From the NCBI GenBank assembly GCA_018823745.1, contig JAHJHR010000011.1, forward strand, positions 1-43,801: a DNA stretch of 43,801 nucleotides. The letters run 5' to 3'. The position numbers and the translations under genes are program-made. This DNA comes from Alphaproteobacteria bacterium. Its GTDB lineage: Bacteria > Pseudomonadota > Alphaproteobacteria > Oceanibaculales > Oceanibaculaceae. The notes under the pieces are model-generated. The model was not told where the DNA came from, did no database searches, and worked only from the letters and a program-made list of their open reading frames with translations. Every line of letters starts with the position of its first letter. Position 1 is the stretch's first letter. Shown here in pieces: positions 1 to 8,457 of the stretch.

Positions 1-793
1 CGGCATCGTCCGCTGGTTCCAGTTCGAGGGGAACACCTATGTCGTGCAGGACCTCTCGGCCGGCGCCACCTTCACCGCCAACACCGACCGCGCGATCAAG
101 CTCACCGGCCTGATCGACCTCTCCACCGCGACGCTGAGCACTGCCGACAACACGCTCACAAACGGCAGCAGCGCCACCGGCACCACCGCGCTCATCGTCA
201 ACCAGACCATCACCGGCACCGCCGGCGCCGACAACCTCAGCGGCGGTGACGGTAACGACACCATCACGGGTCTGGCCGGGGCCGATACGATGGATGGCGG
301 CGGCGGCGTCGACACCTTCGTCTATACGGCGGTGGACCAGGGCGGTCCCGTCGGTGCCGGCGGCGTCTTCGGGGCCGGCGATACCATCAACAGCTTCACC
401 GCAGCCGGCGTGGCCGGGGCGGTCGAACGGCTTAACTTCACCGGCATCACCAACATCCAGAATGTGGTCGGTGGTCAGGCCTCGTTCGAATCCGTCGCTT
501 CCGGTTCTGCGACCGGCACCAACACGGTCATCTTAATCAATAGCGCGACGGCCCTCGACCTGACCAATACGGGCAACGTCATTGGCGCCATCGGCAATAT
601 CAGCGGCAATGCGGCGGGCTTCGCAACGGGCGATGTGCATATCTTCATCGTCGGCAATGGCGCCGCCACGCAGTTCGGCATCTATGCCTATACGGAAGCC
701 GACGGCGCGGCGACGCTTGACCAGGCGGATTTCCGTCTGCTGGGTATCGTGAATAACGCCGGCACCGGCTTCGACGGCGACAATATCGTGTAA
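1..793 (+). CDS. RTX-type (hemolysin-type calcium-binding) secreted protein, C-terminal part
   Basis: The reading frame is open from base 2 to a TAA at 791-793, so the gene starts left of the window; the GTG at 44 is internal. The visible 263 residues hold a beta-rich stretch near YVVQDLSAGATF, then a short glycine/aspartate block of about two RTX nonapeptides (GGDGNDTITG, GLAGADTMDG). After that comes a Val/Ile/Asn-rich tail ending in FDGDNIV. RTX repeats bind calcium in the extracellular medium and mark proteins exported by type I secretion, whose signal is at the C-terminus. The passenger function lies outside the window. No type I ABC exporter is visible nearby. The class is fairly certain; the role (adhesin, S-layer-like or enzyme) is unknown. 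Confidence 0.8.
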   Translation, partial: GIVRWFQFEGNTYVVQDLSAGATFTANTDRAIKLTGLIDLSTATLSTADNTLTNGSSATGTTALIVNQTITGTAGADNLSGGDGNDTITGLAGADTMDGGGGVDTFVYTAVDQGGPVGAGGVFGAGDTINSFTAAGVAGAVERLNFTGITNIQNVVGGQASFESVASGSATGTNTVILINSATALDLTNTGNVIGAIGNISGNAAGFATGDVHIFIVGNGAATQFGIYAYTEADGAATLDQADFRLLGIVNNAGTGFDGDNIV

Positions 794-835
794 GCGACCT
801 GCATCACCTTTCGCTTCGGCGGAAGCGGCAAGACA

Positions 836-869
836 ATCCCTGCCTTTCTACGGAGAGGCAGGGATTTTT
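836..869 (+). terminator. Intrinsic terminator after the RTX gene
   Basis: A perfect 10-bp stem (ATCCCTGCCT with AGGCAGGGAT, 836-845 and 856-865) with a 10-base loop runs straight into TTTTT. It lies 43 bases after the RTX stop codon. The run of T is on the plus strand only, so it serves the RTX gene and not the convergent chemoreceptor gene. Confidence 0.9.
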
Positions 870-931
870 CTTTTCCGCATAAGGCTAACGCGTTGCAGCA
901 AGCCCTTCCTGGGGCCGACCATTGCGCACGC

Positions 932-2434
932 CTACATCGCTCGCACATTCACCAGGAAGCCGTCCACGCTGACGCGAAGCTGTTCGGCCTGGCCGTTGAG
1001 GGCGCGGGCGGTGTCGAGAACGGAGGTGGCGGTCGCACCGGTTTCGCGGGCGGCCTGCGTGACGCCGTTGATATTGGCGGCAATCTCGCTGGTGGCGGCG
1101 GCCTGCTGGTTGACGGCGTCGGCGATGGTGCCGGAGATGTCGTTGACCTGGGCGATGATCTCGCCGATCTGGCGGATCGCGCCGGCGGTCACCTGGCTGG
1201 AATCCTGGATACCCTTGATCTGCTCCTCGATCTCGCCGGTGGCGCGGGCGGTCTGGGTGGCCAGGCTCTTCACCTCGGAGGCGACGACGGCGAAGCCCTT
1301 GCCGGCCTCGCCTGCCCGTGCGGCCTCGATGGTGGCGTTCAGGGCCAGAAGATTGGTCTGGGCGGCAATCTCGCCGATCAGCTGGGTCACATCGCCAATC
1401 TTCTGCGCGGCGGCGACCAGTTCACCCACCATCTGCTCGGAGCGCCGGGCCTCGGACACGGCGGTCTCGATCACGCGGGCGGAATCGGCGATCTGCCGGC
1501 CAATCTCCGACACCGAGGCGGCAAGCTGGTCGGAGGCGGCGGCAACCATGCTGGATTGCTGGTTCGACTCCTCGGCTGCGGCCGCCATGGTCTGGGCCGA
1601 TTGCTCGGTGCCCTTGGCGGAACCAGCGAGTTCGCGCACCAGCGCCTGCACGCCCGTCTCGAAGCTGGTGGCGAGCTCGGCATTCTGGCGCTTGCGGCCG
1701 GTAATATCGGCGGCGAATTTCACCACCTTGTGCGGCCGGCCATTGGCGTCAAGGATCGGGTTGTAACTGGCCTCCAGCCATATCTCACCGCCGGTCTTGG
1801 TAATGCGTCGGAACTGGCCGGTCAGGTATTCACCCTTCGCCAGCCGCGTCCAGAAGCCGCGATACTCCGCCCCGTCCCGCTCGGCGGCATCGACGAAGAT
1901 CGAATGATGGCGGCCCTGAATCTCGGCAAGCGTATAACCGACGGCATTCAGGAAATTCTCGTTGGCGGTGAGGATGGTGCCATCGAGCTGGAATTCGATG
2001 ACTGCCTGGGAGCGCGAGATTGCCGACAGCTTGCCCAGCAAGTCAGCCGTCGCCGCCTTTTCCGCCGAGATATCGGTGGCGTATTTGACGACTTTGTAGA
2101 CCTTGCCGCTGCGGGTCAGCAGCGGATTATAGGAGGCTTCCAGCCAGATTTCCCGGCCACCCTTGCCGATGCGCTTGAACTGGCCCTTGCTCAGCTCGCC
2201 GCGTGCCAGGCTGGCCCAGAATCCCTTGTAGCCGGCAGTGCCGTGCTCGGCAGGATCGATAAAAATCGAATGATGCTTGCCCTGAATCTCGGCCAGATCG
2301 TAACCCATGGCATTCAGGAAGTTGGCGTTTGCCGTAATAATTGTACCGTCAGGTAAAAATTCGATTATTGCCTGAGATTTATTAAGCGCTTCGATTTTTG
2401 ACCGATTGTCGCGGCCGAATATAGCGTCGAACAT
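932..2434 (-). CDS. Soluble methyl-accepting chemotaxis protein with tandem PAS domains
   Basis: This chemoreceptor of about 500 residues would pass a cytoplasmic signal to CheA/CheW and the flagellar motor. Two PAS/PAC modules lie at roughly residues 15-115 and 137-237. They are clear duplicates: both carry FLNA.GY.LAEIQG.HHSIF and [10 protein letters not shown]. The MCP signalling coiled coil follows, with the conserved hairpin tip near [21 protein letters not shown] see no membrane segment and no HAMP domain, so it should be cytosolic. Such double-PAS receptors (BdlA/Aer2-like) often bind heme or flavin, but no specific ligand residue is assigned here. I chose the ATG at 2434 (MFDAIFGRD), with GGAG about 12 bases upstream. 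The frame stays open to 2512, but those extra residues do not resemble the family. Confidence 0.9.
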   Translation of the reverse strand: MFDAIFGRDNRSKIEALNKSQAIIEFLPDGTIITANANFLNAMGYDLAEIQGKHHSIFIDPAEHGTAGYKGFWASLARGELSKGQFKRIGKGGREIWLEASYNPLLTRSGKVYKVVKYATDISAEKAATADLLGKLSAISRSQAVIEFQLDGTILTANENFLNAVGYTLAEIQGRHHSIFVDAAERDGAEYRGFWTRLAKGEYLTGQFRRITKTGGEIWLEASYNPILDANGRPHKVVKFAADITGRKRQNAELATSFETGVQALVRELAGSAKGTEQSAQTMAAAAEESNQQSSMVAAASDQLAASVSEIGRQIADSARVIETAVSEARRSEQMVGELVAAAQKIGDVTQLIGEIAAQTNLLALNATIEAARAGEAGKGFAVVASEVKSLATQTARATGEIEEQIKGIQDSSQVTAGAIRQIGEIIAQVNDISGTIADAVNQQAAATSEIAANINGVTQAARETGATATSVLDTARALNGQAEQLRVSVDGFLVNVRAM

Positions 2435-2583
2435 GTAAAGATTCCGCTCCGAGAGTTGGCAAATAAATTTCGGAGAGGAGTATTGGTCGGAAAACCGATT
2501 CTTCAACTGCACCTGAGTAGAAAAATCGAGAAATTCTAATGTTTTTCATTTGTTAAGGTTAATAAACACTCAACAGCAAACTC

Positions 2584-3699
2584 TTATATCCACCCTCGTC
2601 GCTTGAAAAACCACAGCATGCCAACGGCAATGCCGAGCATCGCCAGCATGACCGCCGGGTAGCCATAGGCCCAGCCGAGTTCCGGCATCGCCCAGGGACC
2701 GGCCTCGCGGTCGAAATTCATGCCATAGACGCCAACGATGAAGGTCAGCGGCATGAAGATGATGGAAATGACGGTCAGCACGCGGATGATATCGTTCAGC
2801 CGGTTGCTGGCGGCGGTGAGCAGCAGGTTCTGCAAGTCGCCCAGCACCTCGCGGTAGGTTTCCAGCAGATCCATGGCCTGTACCGCGTGGTCATAGGTAT
2901 CGCGCAGGAAGACCTGTGTCTTGCGGCTGATCGCCGGCTCCATGTCGCCACGCTGCATCTGGCTCAGCACCTCGCGCTCCGGCCAGAGGGCGCGGCGCAG
3001 CAGCATCATGTGGCGCTTCAGCCGATGGATGCGGATTGTCGATCCCGGCTTCGGATTGGCCAGCAGGCTGGCCTCCATTTCCTCGACCTGGGTGCCCAGG
3101 CGCTCCAGCACCGGGAATTTGTGATCCACGGCCAGGTCGATCAGGGCATAGAGCAGGTAATCCGCGCCACGCTGGCGCATCCGCCCGCCGGCACGCAACC
3201 GGGTGCGGATCGGGCCGAGCAATTCCGACGGGCAGGAATCGATGCTGACGACCAGGCTGCCCTTCAGGAACAGGCTGGTCTGGTAGAGATGCAGATCGAG
3301 GCCGGTGTAATCGGCATGCGACAGCACGACGAAGAGATGCTCCTCATACTGCTCCACCTTGGGGCGCTGGCTGCCGGCCAGCACATCCTCCAGCGCCAGC
3401 GGATGCAGGCCGAGCATGTTCTGCAGGCGGGCGGCAAGATCGGCATCCGGCATGCCCGTGACATGCAGCCAGACCACGCCCTTGCGCGGGCCACCACCAT
3501 CGGAACTCTGTGCCGCTTCCTGTTCCTGCACCGCCGCCAGGCATTCCTCCAGCGTTGCGTTGGGGCGTTCGTCGAGGGTCTCGGAATCATAGCGCACCAG
3601 CGTCAGCACCGCCTCCCCCGCCGGCTGGTCCGGATGGCTGGTCAGGGTACCGGGCGAAGTTCCCGGCGTGTGAAAGCGCGGACGGTATTTCGGCATCAT
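2584..3699 (-). CDS. corA: CorA-family magnesium/metal ion transporter
   Basis: This 371-residue inner-membrane channel would move Mg2+ or a related divalent ion. A long soluble N-terminal domain is followed by two C-terminal membrane helices. The signature YGMN sits at about residues 325-328 at the end of the first helix (ISIIFMPLTFIVG). The charged tail FKRRGWI is typical of CorA. The start is one of two adjacent ATG codons at 3699 and 3696, with GGGAG 3 or 6 bases upstream; 3696 gives the better spacing. The open frame to 4065 is antisense to lrgA and was discarded. The gene is divergent from lrgA. Ion specificity (Mg, Co, or Zn as in ZntB) cannot be told by eye. Confidence 0.9.
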   Translation of the reverse strand: MMPKYRPRFHTPGTSPGTLTSHPDQPAGEAVLTLVRYDSETLDERPNATLEECLAAVQEQEAAQSSDGGGPRKGVVWLHVTGMPDADLAARLQNMLGLHPLALEDVLAGSQRPKVEQYEEHLFVVLSHADYTGLDLHLYQTSLFLKGSLVVSIDSCPSELLGPIRTRLRAGGRMRQRGADYLLYALIDLAVDHKFPVLERLGTQVEEMEASLLANPKPGSTIRIHRLKRHMMLLRRALWPEREVLSQMQRGDMEPAISRKTQVFLRDTYDHAVQAMDLLETYREVLGDLQNLLLTAASNRLNDIIRVLTVISIIFMPLTFIVGVYGMNFDREAGPWAMPELGWAYGYPAVMLAMLGIAVGMLWFFKRRGWI

Positions 3700-3840
3700 T
3701 GACTCCCGGTACACGGCCTCTGTTCCGGCGATTGGCCACTTGCCTCGCGCCGGTCGATACGGGACGGTAGCGATTACAATACGCGCTGGGCAACCATCCT
3801 GTTCCCCCGCTCTTCGCTCCACCACCGAAAGGGCCTGCCG

Positions 3841-4212
3841 ATGCTGAACGCGCTGACCATCCTGCTTGTTTTCCAGCTGACCGGCGAGGTAATCGCACGG
3901 GCCAGCGGCCTGCCTTTGCCCGGCCCGGTGATCGGCATGGCGCTGCTGTTCGCTGCCCTGCTGATCCGCGGCGGATTGCCGGACAGCCTGCGCAGCACTG
4001 CTGGCGGGCTGCTGAAGCATCTGTCGCTGCTGTTCGTGCCGGCCGGCGTCGGCGTGGTGCTGCATCTGCAGCTGATCGCCGATCAGTGGCAGGCGATCAG
4101 CGCCGCCTTGCTGGTTTCCACCATCGTTACCATCGCGGTCAGCGCGCTGATGATGATCGGGCTGGACCGGCTGACCGGACGCAAGCCGGCCGCCGGGGAG
4201 CCGAAGCCATGA
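3841..4212 (+). CDS. lrgA: CidA/LrgA family holin-like membrane protein
   Basis: This 123-residue hydrophobic protein has about four predicted membrane helices. The family core LPLPGPVIGMALLF lies at residues 24-37, and LLFVPAGVGV follows at about 61. In Firmicutes LrgA/CidA act with LrgB/CidB in murein hydrolase control, and relatives have been linked to pyruvate or acetate movement. The role in alphaproteobacteria is unsettled. The stop overlaps the start of the next gene as ATGA (4209-4212), so the two are almost certainly translationally coupled. It is divergent from corA. Confidence 0.88.
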   Translation: MLNALTILLVFQLTGEVIARASGLPLPGPVIGMALLFAALLIRGGLPDSLRSTAGGLLKHLSLLFVPAGVGVVLHLQLIADQWQAISAALLVSTIVTIAVSALMMIGLDRLTGRKPAAGEPKP

Positions 4213-4931
4213 GCGGCGAGGAGCTGAAGGATATCTGGGTCTATCTCTCGACCTCGCCGCTGCTCGGGCTGACGCTGACGCTGGTCGCCTACCAGGCCGG
4301 TCATTACGTCTATACGCGGCTGGGGCTGTTCCCGCTGGCCAATCCGGTGCTGATCGCCGTCATCCTGCTGGTCGCGCTGCTCTGGATGACCGGCACGCCC
4401 TACCCGATTTACTTCGACGGGGCGAAATTCGTGCATTTCCTGCTCGGCCCGGCGACGGTGGCGCTGGCAATCCCGCTCTATATCCATTTTCAGGCGGTGA
4501 AGCGTTCCGTGGTGGCCATCCTGGCGACGGTCATCGTCGGTTCGACCACGGCGATGCTGAGCGCCATCGGCGTTGCCTGGGCGATGGGGGCGACGCGCGA
4601 GACGCTGCTGTCCATCGCGCCGAAATCGGTCACCATGCCGATCGCCATGGGCATTTCGGAGAAGCTGGGCGGCCTGCCCTCGCTGACCGCCGTCCTGGTG
4701 CTGCTGACCGGCATTGCCGGTGCCATGCTGGCGACCTGGACGCTGAACCTGCTGCGGATCAAGGATTGGCGCGCACGCGGATTGGCCACGGGCATTGCTG
4801 CCCATGGCATCGGCACCGCGCGGGCGCTGCAGGTGAACGAGGTCGCCGGGGCTTTCGCCAGCCTGGGAATGGGGTTGAACGCGCTGGCAACGGCCATACT
4901 TCTGCCGCTGCTGGCCAGCCTGTTCCTCTAG
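4209..4931 (+). CDS. lrgB: LrgB/CidB family membrane protein
   Basis: This 240-residue polytopic inner-membrane protein is the partner of LrgA. Family motifs are TPYPIYFDGAKFVHFLLGPA (residues about 61-80), SIAPKSVTMPIAMGIS, and GIAAHGIGTARALQ near residue 200. The start is the ATG at 4209 inside the ATGA overlap with lrgA; the open frame reaching back to 4086 lies inside lrgA and is not used. With LrgA it forms a two-component membrane unit thought to control envelope or murein turnover or small-acid export. It converges with the MarR-type gene at 4956 with only 24 bases between stop codons and no visible terminator. Confidence 0.92.
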   Translation: MSGEELKDIWVYLSTSPLLGLTLTLVAYQAGHYVYTRLGLFPLANPVLIAVILLVALLWMTGTPYPIYFDGAKFVHFLLGPATVALAIPLYIHFQAVKRSVVAILATVIVGSTTAMLSAIGVAWAMGATRETLLSIAPKSVTMPIAMGISEKLGGLPSLTAVLVLLTGIAGAMLATWTLNLLRIKDWRARGLATGIAAHGIGTARALQVNEVAGAFASLGMGLNALATAILLPLLASLFL

Positions 4932-4955
4932 GCGTTTAGCGAGGGACGATCAGGT

Positions 4956-5480
4956 TCAGCTCAACGGTGACCGGCCACGGAAGTCGAGAAGATCCGCCCA
5001 GTAACGCTCCAGCGCGCGATAGGAATCGGCTGCTTTCAGCAGATCCTGCGGGTTGGAGATACCCTTGCTGAGATCGCTGGCATGACGCTCGAACATTGCC
5101 GCCACATTCTGGCACAGCGACAAACCCTTCTCCGACAGACGCACCCGGATCGAGCGCCGGTCATGCGGCGAGCGTTCCTGGATCAGATAGCCGTTCTCGA
5201 CCATCTTGCGCACATTGTAGGAAACGTTGGAGCCAAGATAATAGCCCCGGTTCGTCAACTCGCCGACGGTCAGTTCATCCGATCCTATGTTGAACAGGAT
5301 CAGCGCCTGGACGTTGTTGATATCCTCAATACCGTTGCGATCAAGCTCGGTCTTGACGACTTCAAGGAATTGGCGATGCAGCCGCTCGATCAGCTTTATC
5401 GCTTCGAGGTAGGACTCTTTCACCGCTGACCAGCCCCCAAAATGAAGTTTGTGTTTTTTGGAATTAAGACGCTCTGTCAC
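4956..5480 (-). CDS. MarR-family transcriptional regulator, LdtR-like
   Basis: This 174-residue winged-helix DNA-binding protein has its core at about residues 20-150: AIKLIERLHRQFLEVVKTEL, then EDINNVQALILFNIG, LGSNVSYNVRKMVENGYL (recognition helix) and RSPHDRRSIRVRLSEKG (wing). The EDINNVQA and LGSNVSYNV strings resemble LdtR, a conserved alphaproteobacterial MarR protein tied to L,D-transpeptidase expression and osmotic tolerance; this is from memory of the family. The start is the GTG at 5480, because an in-frame TAA lies directly before it; the ribosome site is weak. It follows mmsB by 35 bases on the same strand, so it may be cotranscribed with the valine genes, but there is no sign that it regulates them. 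Confidence 0.85.
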   Translation of the reverse strand: MTERLNSKKHKLHFGGWSAVKESYLEAIKLIERLHRQFLEVVKTELDRNGIEDINNVQALILFNIGSDELTVGELTNRGYYLGSNVSYNVRKMVENGYLIQERSPHDRRSIRVRLSEKGLSLCQNVAAMFERHASDLSKGISNPQDLLKAADSYRALERYWADLLDFRGRSPLS

Positions 5481-5515
5481 TTACCATACATATTCCGCTC
5501 TGCACAATTTCCTTT

Positions 5516-6406
5516 CTATCGATTACCCCTCATCATCTTGATAATTCCTGAAAAATCCATGTTTCCCTGACCTTGGCTACAATACAGGCTGTAGAGTTGC
5601 GCCGCCTGGGCACCCAAAGGCGTGGTCGCATTGGCCAGTGATGCGGCCTCCTGCGCCAGCTTCATATCCTTCAGCATCATGGCTGCGGTGAAGCCCGGCG
5701 TGTACTCCCGGTTGGCCGGGGAGGCAGGGACCGGCCCGGGCACAGGACAGTATGTTGTCAGCGCCCAGCACTGGCCGGAAGACTTCGACGAGATGTCGAA
5801 CAGCTTCTGATGGTCCAGCCCCAGCTTCTCGGCCAGCGCGAAGGCCTCCGACACGGCGATCATCGAAATGCCGAGCACCATGTTGTTGCAGATCTTCGCC
5901 GCCTGGCCATTGCCCGGCCCGCCGGCATGCACGATGGTCTTGCCCATTTTCTGCAAAACCGGCTCGGCCTTGGCGAAAGCGGAATCGTCTCCACCGACCA
6001 TGAAGGTCAGCGTTCCTGCCTCCGCCCCGCCGGTACCGCCGGAGACCGGGGCGTCCAGCATGGCCATACCGGCCTCTGCTGCCGCCGCCGCGACCGCCCG
6101 CGCTGAGGCGACGTCGATGGTCGAGCTGTCGATCAGCAAGGTGCCTTTGGCGGCGCTGGCTAGAATGCCGCCCGGCCCGGTATAGACCTGACGCACATGG
6201 GCGCCCGCCGGCAGCATGGTGACGACGATCTCCGCCCCGGCAACCGCCCCGGCAATATCCGGGGCCGCCGCGACGCCGCCAGAAATCGCACGGGCCATAT
6301 TATCCGGCATCAGGTCAAAGCCGGTGACACTGTGCCCGGCCTTCACCAGATTGGCCGCCATCGGGCCGCCCATATTGCCCAGGCCGATAAAGCCGATCCT
6401 CGCCAT
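5516..6406 (-). CDS. mmsB: 3-hydroxyisobutyrate dehydrogenase
   Basis: This 296-residue NAD-dependent enzyme oxidises 3-hydroxyisobutyrate to methylmalonate semialdehyde in valine breakdown. The N-terminal Rossmann motif is GFIGLGNMGGPMAANL (residues 5-20). The substrate-binding string DAPVSGG is at about residue 117, and the catalytic-lysine motif GNGQAAKICNN at about 165. The length is normal for the family. It sits 27 bases downstream of the hydrolase that makes its substrate, so the two form an operon. GGGAG lies 8 bases before the ATG. Related beta-hydroxyacid dehydrogenases such as tartronate semialdehyde reductase share the fold, but the neighbour settles the call. Confidence 0.93.
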   Translation of the reverse strand: MARIGFIGLGNMGGPMAANLVKAGHSVTGFDLMPDNMARAISGGVAAAPDIAGAVAGAEIVVTMLPAGAHVRQVYTGPGGILASAAKGTLLIDSSTIDVASARAVAAAAAEAGMAMLDAPVSGGTGGAEAGTLTFMVGGDDSAFAKAEPVLQKMGKTIVHAGGPGNGQAAKICNNMVLGISMIAVSEAFALAEKLGLDHQKLFDISSKSSGQCWALTTYCPVPGPVPASPANREYTPGFTAAMMLKDMKLAQEAASLANATTPLGAQAAQLYSLYCSQGQGNMDFSGIIKMMRGNR

Positions 6407-6433
6407 GTCGCACTCTCCCTGATGGTGTTTTTT

Positions 6434-7504
6434 TTAAAAAGTCAGCTCCCGCTCTCCCAGCTCGGCAAAATACCGCTCGACCAGGGCCGGCTTTACCTCC
6501 TCGATGGTCGCCGGGTTCCATTTCGGCGCATGGTCCTTGTCGACCAGCACGGCACGGATGCCCTCGAAGAAATCATGGCCCTGCATGCAGGCCTGGGTCA
6601 GGCGGTATTCCATGGCCAGCGCATCCTCGATGGACAGGCCGCGCCCGCGCTTCAACTGCTCAAGCGAGACGCACATGCTGGTCGGCGAGCGGTGGCGCAG
6701 CGTGTCCAGCGTCTCGCGGCCGAACTCCCCGCCCTCCGTCTCCAGCGCTGCCAGGATGGCCGGCACGCTGTCCTGCCGGAAGCAGGCATCGATCTTCGAG
6801 CGGTTGGCCGCCATCGGCGGCTGGCCGGCGGCATCGGCGAAGGATTGCACGACAAGCCGCACCACAGTCTCAGGATCGGCAGACTCCCAGTCGGCGTCGT
6901 AAATAGCCGCTTCCAGCGCGCCGATCTTCTCCGACGGCACGAAATGCGAGGCCATCTCGACATAGATCGCGTCGGCCGCATTCAGCCGCGCGCCGGTCAA
7001 GGCGAGGTAATAGCCGGTCCAGCCGGGGCATTCATTCAGGAACCAGGAACCGCCGACATCGGGGAAAAGGCCGATGCCGGTCTCCGGCATGGCGATCATC
7101 GTCTTCTCGGTGGCGATGCGGAACCGGCCATGACGCGACAGGCCGACGCCACCGCCCATGGTGATGCCGTCCAGCAAAGCGATATAGGGCTTGGGGAAAT
7201 GATGGATGCGCCGGTTCAACCGGTATTCGGCAGCGAAGAAGTCGCGCGACAGATCGCTCGGCTTGCCGTCATTGCCCTGCACGATGGATTGCCAGATGGC
7301 GCGCACATCGCCGCCGGCGCAGAACGCCTTGCCACCCTCGCCCTTGATCAGCACGGCCTCGATGGCGTCGTCTTCCTCCCAGGCGGCAAGCTGCGGGTCG
7401 AGCGCGTCAATCATGCCCATCGACAAAGCGTTCAGCGCCTTCGGCCGGTCGAGCGCGATCACGCCGACCTTGCCCCTCACCTCGAAGCGGATTTCCTCGT
7501 CCAT
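6434..7504 (-). CDS. 3-hydroxyisobutyryl-CoA hydrolase (enoyl-CoA hydratase/isomerase fold)
   Basis: This 356-residue crotonase-fold enzyme releases 3-hydroxyisobutyrate from its CoA thioester in valine catabolism. Diagnostic strings are KAFCAGGDVRAIW (residues about 57-69), the oxyanion-hole stretch ALLDGITMGGGVGLSRHG, and MPETGIGLFPDVGG, whose glutamate is catalytic. The C-terminal region past residue 250 is typical of HIBCH and longer than in simple enoyl-CoA hydratases. The start is the ATG at 7504 with AAGGA 5 bases upstream; the frame open to 7558 has no ribosome site. It is first in the unit with mmsB and the MarR gene. Confidence 0.92.
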   Translation of the reverse strand: MDEEIRFEVRGKVGVIALDRPKALNALSMGMIDALDPQLAAWEEDDAIEAVLIKGEGGKAFCAGGDVRAIWQSIVQGNDGKPSDLSRDFFAAEYRLNRRIHHFPKPYIALLDGITMGGGVGLSRHGRFRIATEKTMIAMPETGIGLFPDVGGSWFLNECPGWTGYYLALTGARLNAADAIYVEMASHFVPSEKIGALEAAIYDADWESADPETVVRLVVQSFADAAGQPPMAANRSKIDACFRQDSVPAILAALETEGGEFGRETLDTLRHRSPTSMCVSLEQLKRGRGLSIEDALAMEYRLTQACMQGHDFFEGIRAVLVDKDHAPKWNPATIEEVKPALVERYFAELGERELTF

Positions 7505-7532
7505 AACGATCCTTATTGATTCGATTTCAGAA

Positions 7533-7550
7533 GCTGGCGCGCGCGCCAGC
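7533..7550. repeat. 18-bp perfect GC palindrome between two minus-strand genes
   Basis: GCTGGCGCGCGCGCCAGC is its own reverse complement. It lies between the end of the S24 repressor gene (7571) and the start of the hydrolase gene (7504). It could fold into a strong hairpin in the transcript, but no run of T follows on either strand, so it is not a standard intrinsic terminator. It may stall or end transcription coming from the repressor gene, or act as a protein site. Confidence 0.6.
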
Positions 7551-7570
7551 CGTTCCACCGGATACTGTAC

Positions 7571-8311
7571 TCAGGAACGATGCAGGCTGAACAGCACCCT
7601 GCCGCAGATGCTGAAAACGGCATCCTGGGACAGGGTGATTTCATAGGTCTCATAGATGGCATTGTCGCTCATGATGCGCAGCCGGCGGCCGGGGAGCCAT
7701 TGCAGGCGCTTCACCGTGATCTGCCCGTCCAGGCGGCAGAGGAAGACGCCGTCTATCGGCTCGCGGCCCGCCGCGCTTCTGTCGATGATCACCGGGCTGT
7801 CCGCCAATATAGTCGGTGCCATGCTGTCACCCCGCATCAGGAAGACGCCGAGGGCAGAGGCCCCCGTGCGAAAGGAAGCGGCCAGCCAGGCCGGATCGAG
7901 GCGGAGAAACTCGTGCTTCCTGGACAGTGTGTTGTTGGGATCGATCAGGGGAATCGAGACCAGATGATCACCACCCTTCTCTCCTTTCATTTCATGCGGA
8001 AAAGGCGCGACCTCCCGATGAACGGCACTCCCTTGTCCCGTCGCCAGCCAGTTAAGCTCAACTGACGCAGCCCTCGCCAGGGCCACCAGGCGCTCGCGCG
8101 ACGGGTCTGAAATACCGCGCATATACTTTCGTATCACCTGATGCGAGAGGGCGGAGCGCCGGGCCAGTTCCATGATGCCACCGCACATATCCACCAGCAT
8201 CTGCACGCGCGCCGCGAAACTGTCAGTCTCGCCCGCAGACGCAGATACATCATCGACATCAGACAATGTCTTGCTCTCATCCGATGAAGGGGGGGTGAGT
8301 TTCTCGGTCAT
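7571..8311 (-). CDS. Helix-turn-helix repressor with S24 (LexA/CI-like) peptidase domain
   Basis: This 246-residue CI-like regulator has a disordered head at residues 1-30. A helix-turn-helix at about 34-95 (LARRSALSHQVIRKYMRG) is followed by a C-terminal S24 domain at about 120-245. The catalytic dyad is present: Ser163 in RGDSMAPTI and Lys201 in ITVKRLQ, 38 residues apart, close to the LexA spacing. I see no Ala-Gly or Cys-Gly pair in the linker (residues about 95-120), the usual self-cleavage site, so RecA-stimulated cleavage is doubtful. It is divergent from a Ner-like gene, as in the control region of Mu-like phages. No other phage genes flank it. It may be a prophage remnant or a domesticated stress regulator. 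Confidence 0.87.
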   Translation of the reverse strand: MTEKLTPPSSDESKTLSDVDDVSASAGETDSFAARVQMLVDMCGGIMELARRSALSHQVIRKYMRGISDPSRERLVALARAASVELNWLATGQGSAVHREVAPFPHEMKGEKGGDHLVSIPLIDPNNTLSRKHEFLRLDPAWLAASFRTGASALGVFLMRGDSMAPTILADSPVIIDRSAAGREPIDGVFLCRLDGQITVKRLQWLPGRRLRIMSDNAIYETYEITLSQDAVFSICGRVLFSLHRS

Positions 8312-8329
8312 GGCCTTGGATTTTATCCA

Positions 8330-8423
8330 GAAGTAGAAATATTTGCCGGGATGCGCCCCGTTCAGAATTGACGCTGCGAATAAACTACACGTATGTTGAC
8401 CCCCACAGGCTTGATCCTACTTC
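8330..8423. promoter_or_regulatory. Divergent control region of the S24/Ner pair with inverted GAAGTAG arms
   Basis: The 146-base gap between the two start codons carries GAAGTAG at 8330-8336 and its reverse complement CTACTTC at 8417-8423. The second copy lies just downstream of the predicted start of the Ner transcript and the first just upstream of the repressor gene. Paired sites like these would suit operators shared by a phage-type switch. Seven-base arms can occur by chance, so this is only a candidate. Confidence 0.3.
8368..8397 (+). promoter_or_regulatory. Sigma-70-like promoter of the Ner-like gene
   Basis: TTGACG (8368-8373) and TATGTT (8392-8397) are separated by 18 bases. The implied transcript start near 8404 leaves a leader of about 54 bases before the ATG at 8458. 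Confidence 0.5.
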
Positions 8424-8457
8424 CGTATTTCGCCATCGCCCGGGAATTTGCAGCACA

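Noticed and set aside
893..2356. Long open frame (487 codons) on the plus strand opposite the chemoreceptor gene
   Set aside because: Its Gly/Leu/His-rich product is the antisense reading of a GC-rich gene with no family motif, whereas the minus-strand frame has clear PAS and MCP signatures.
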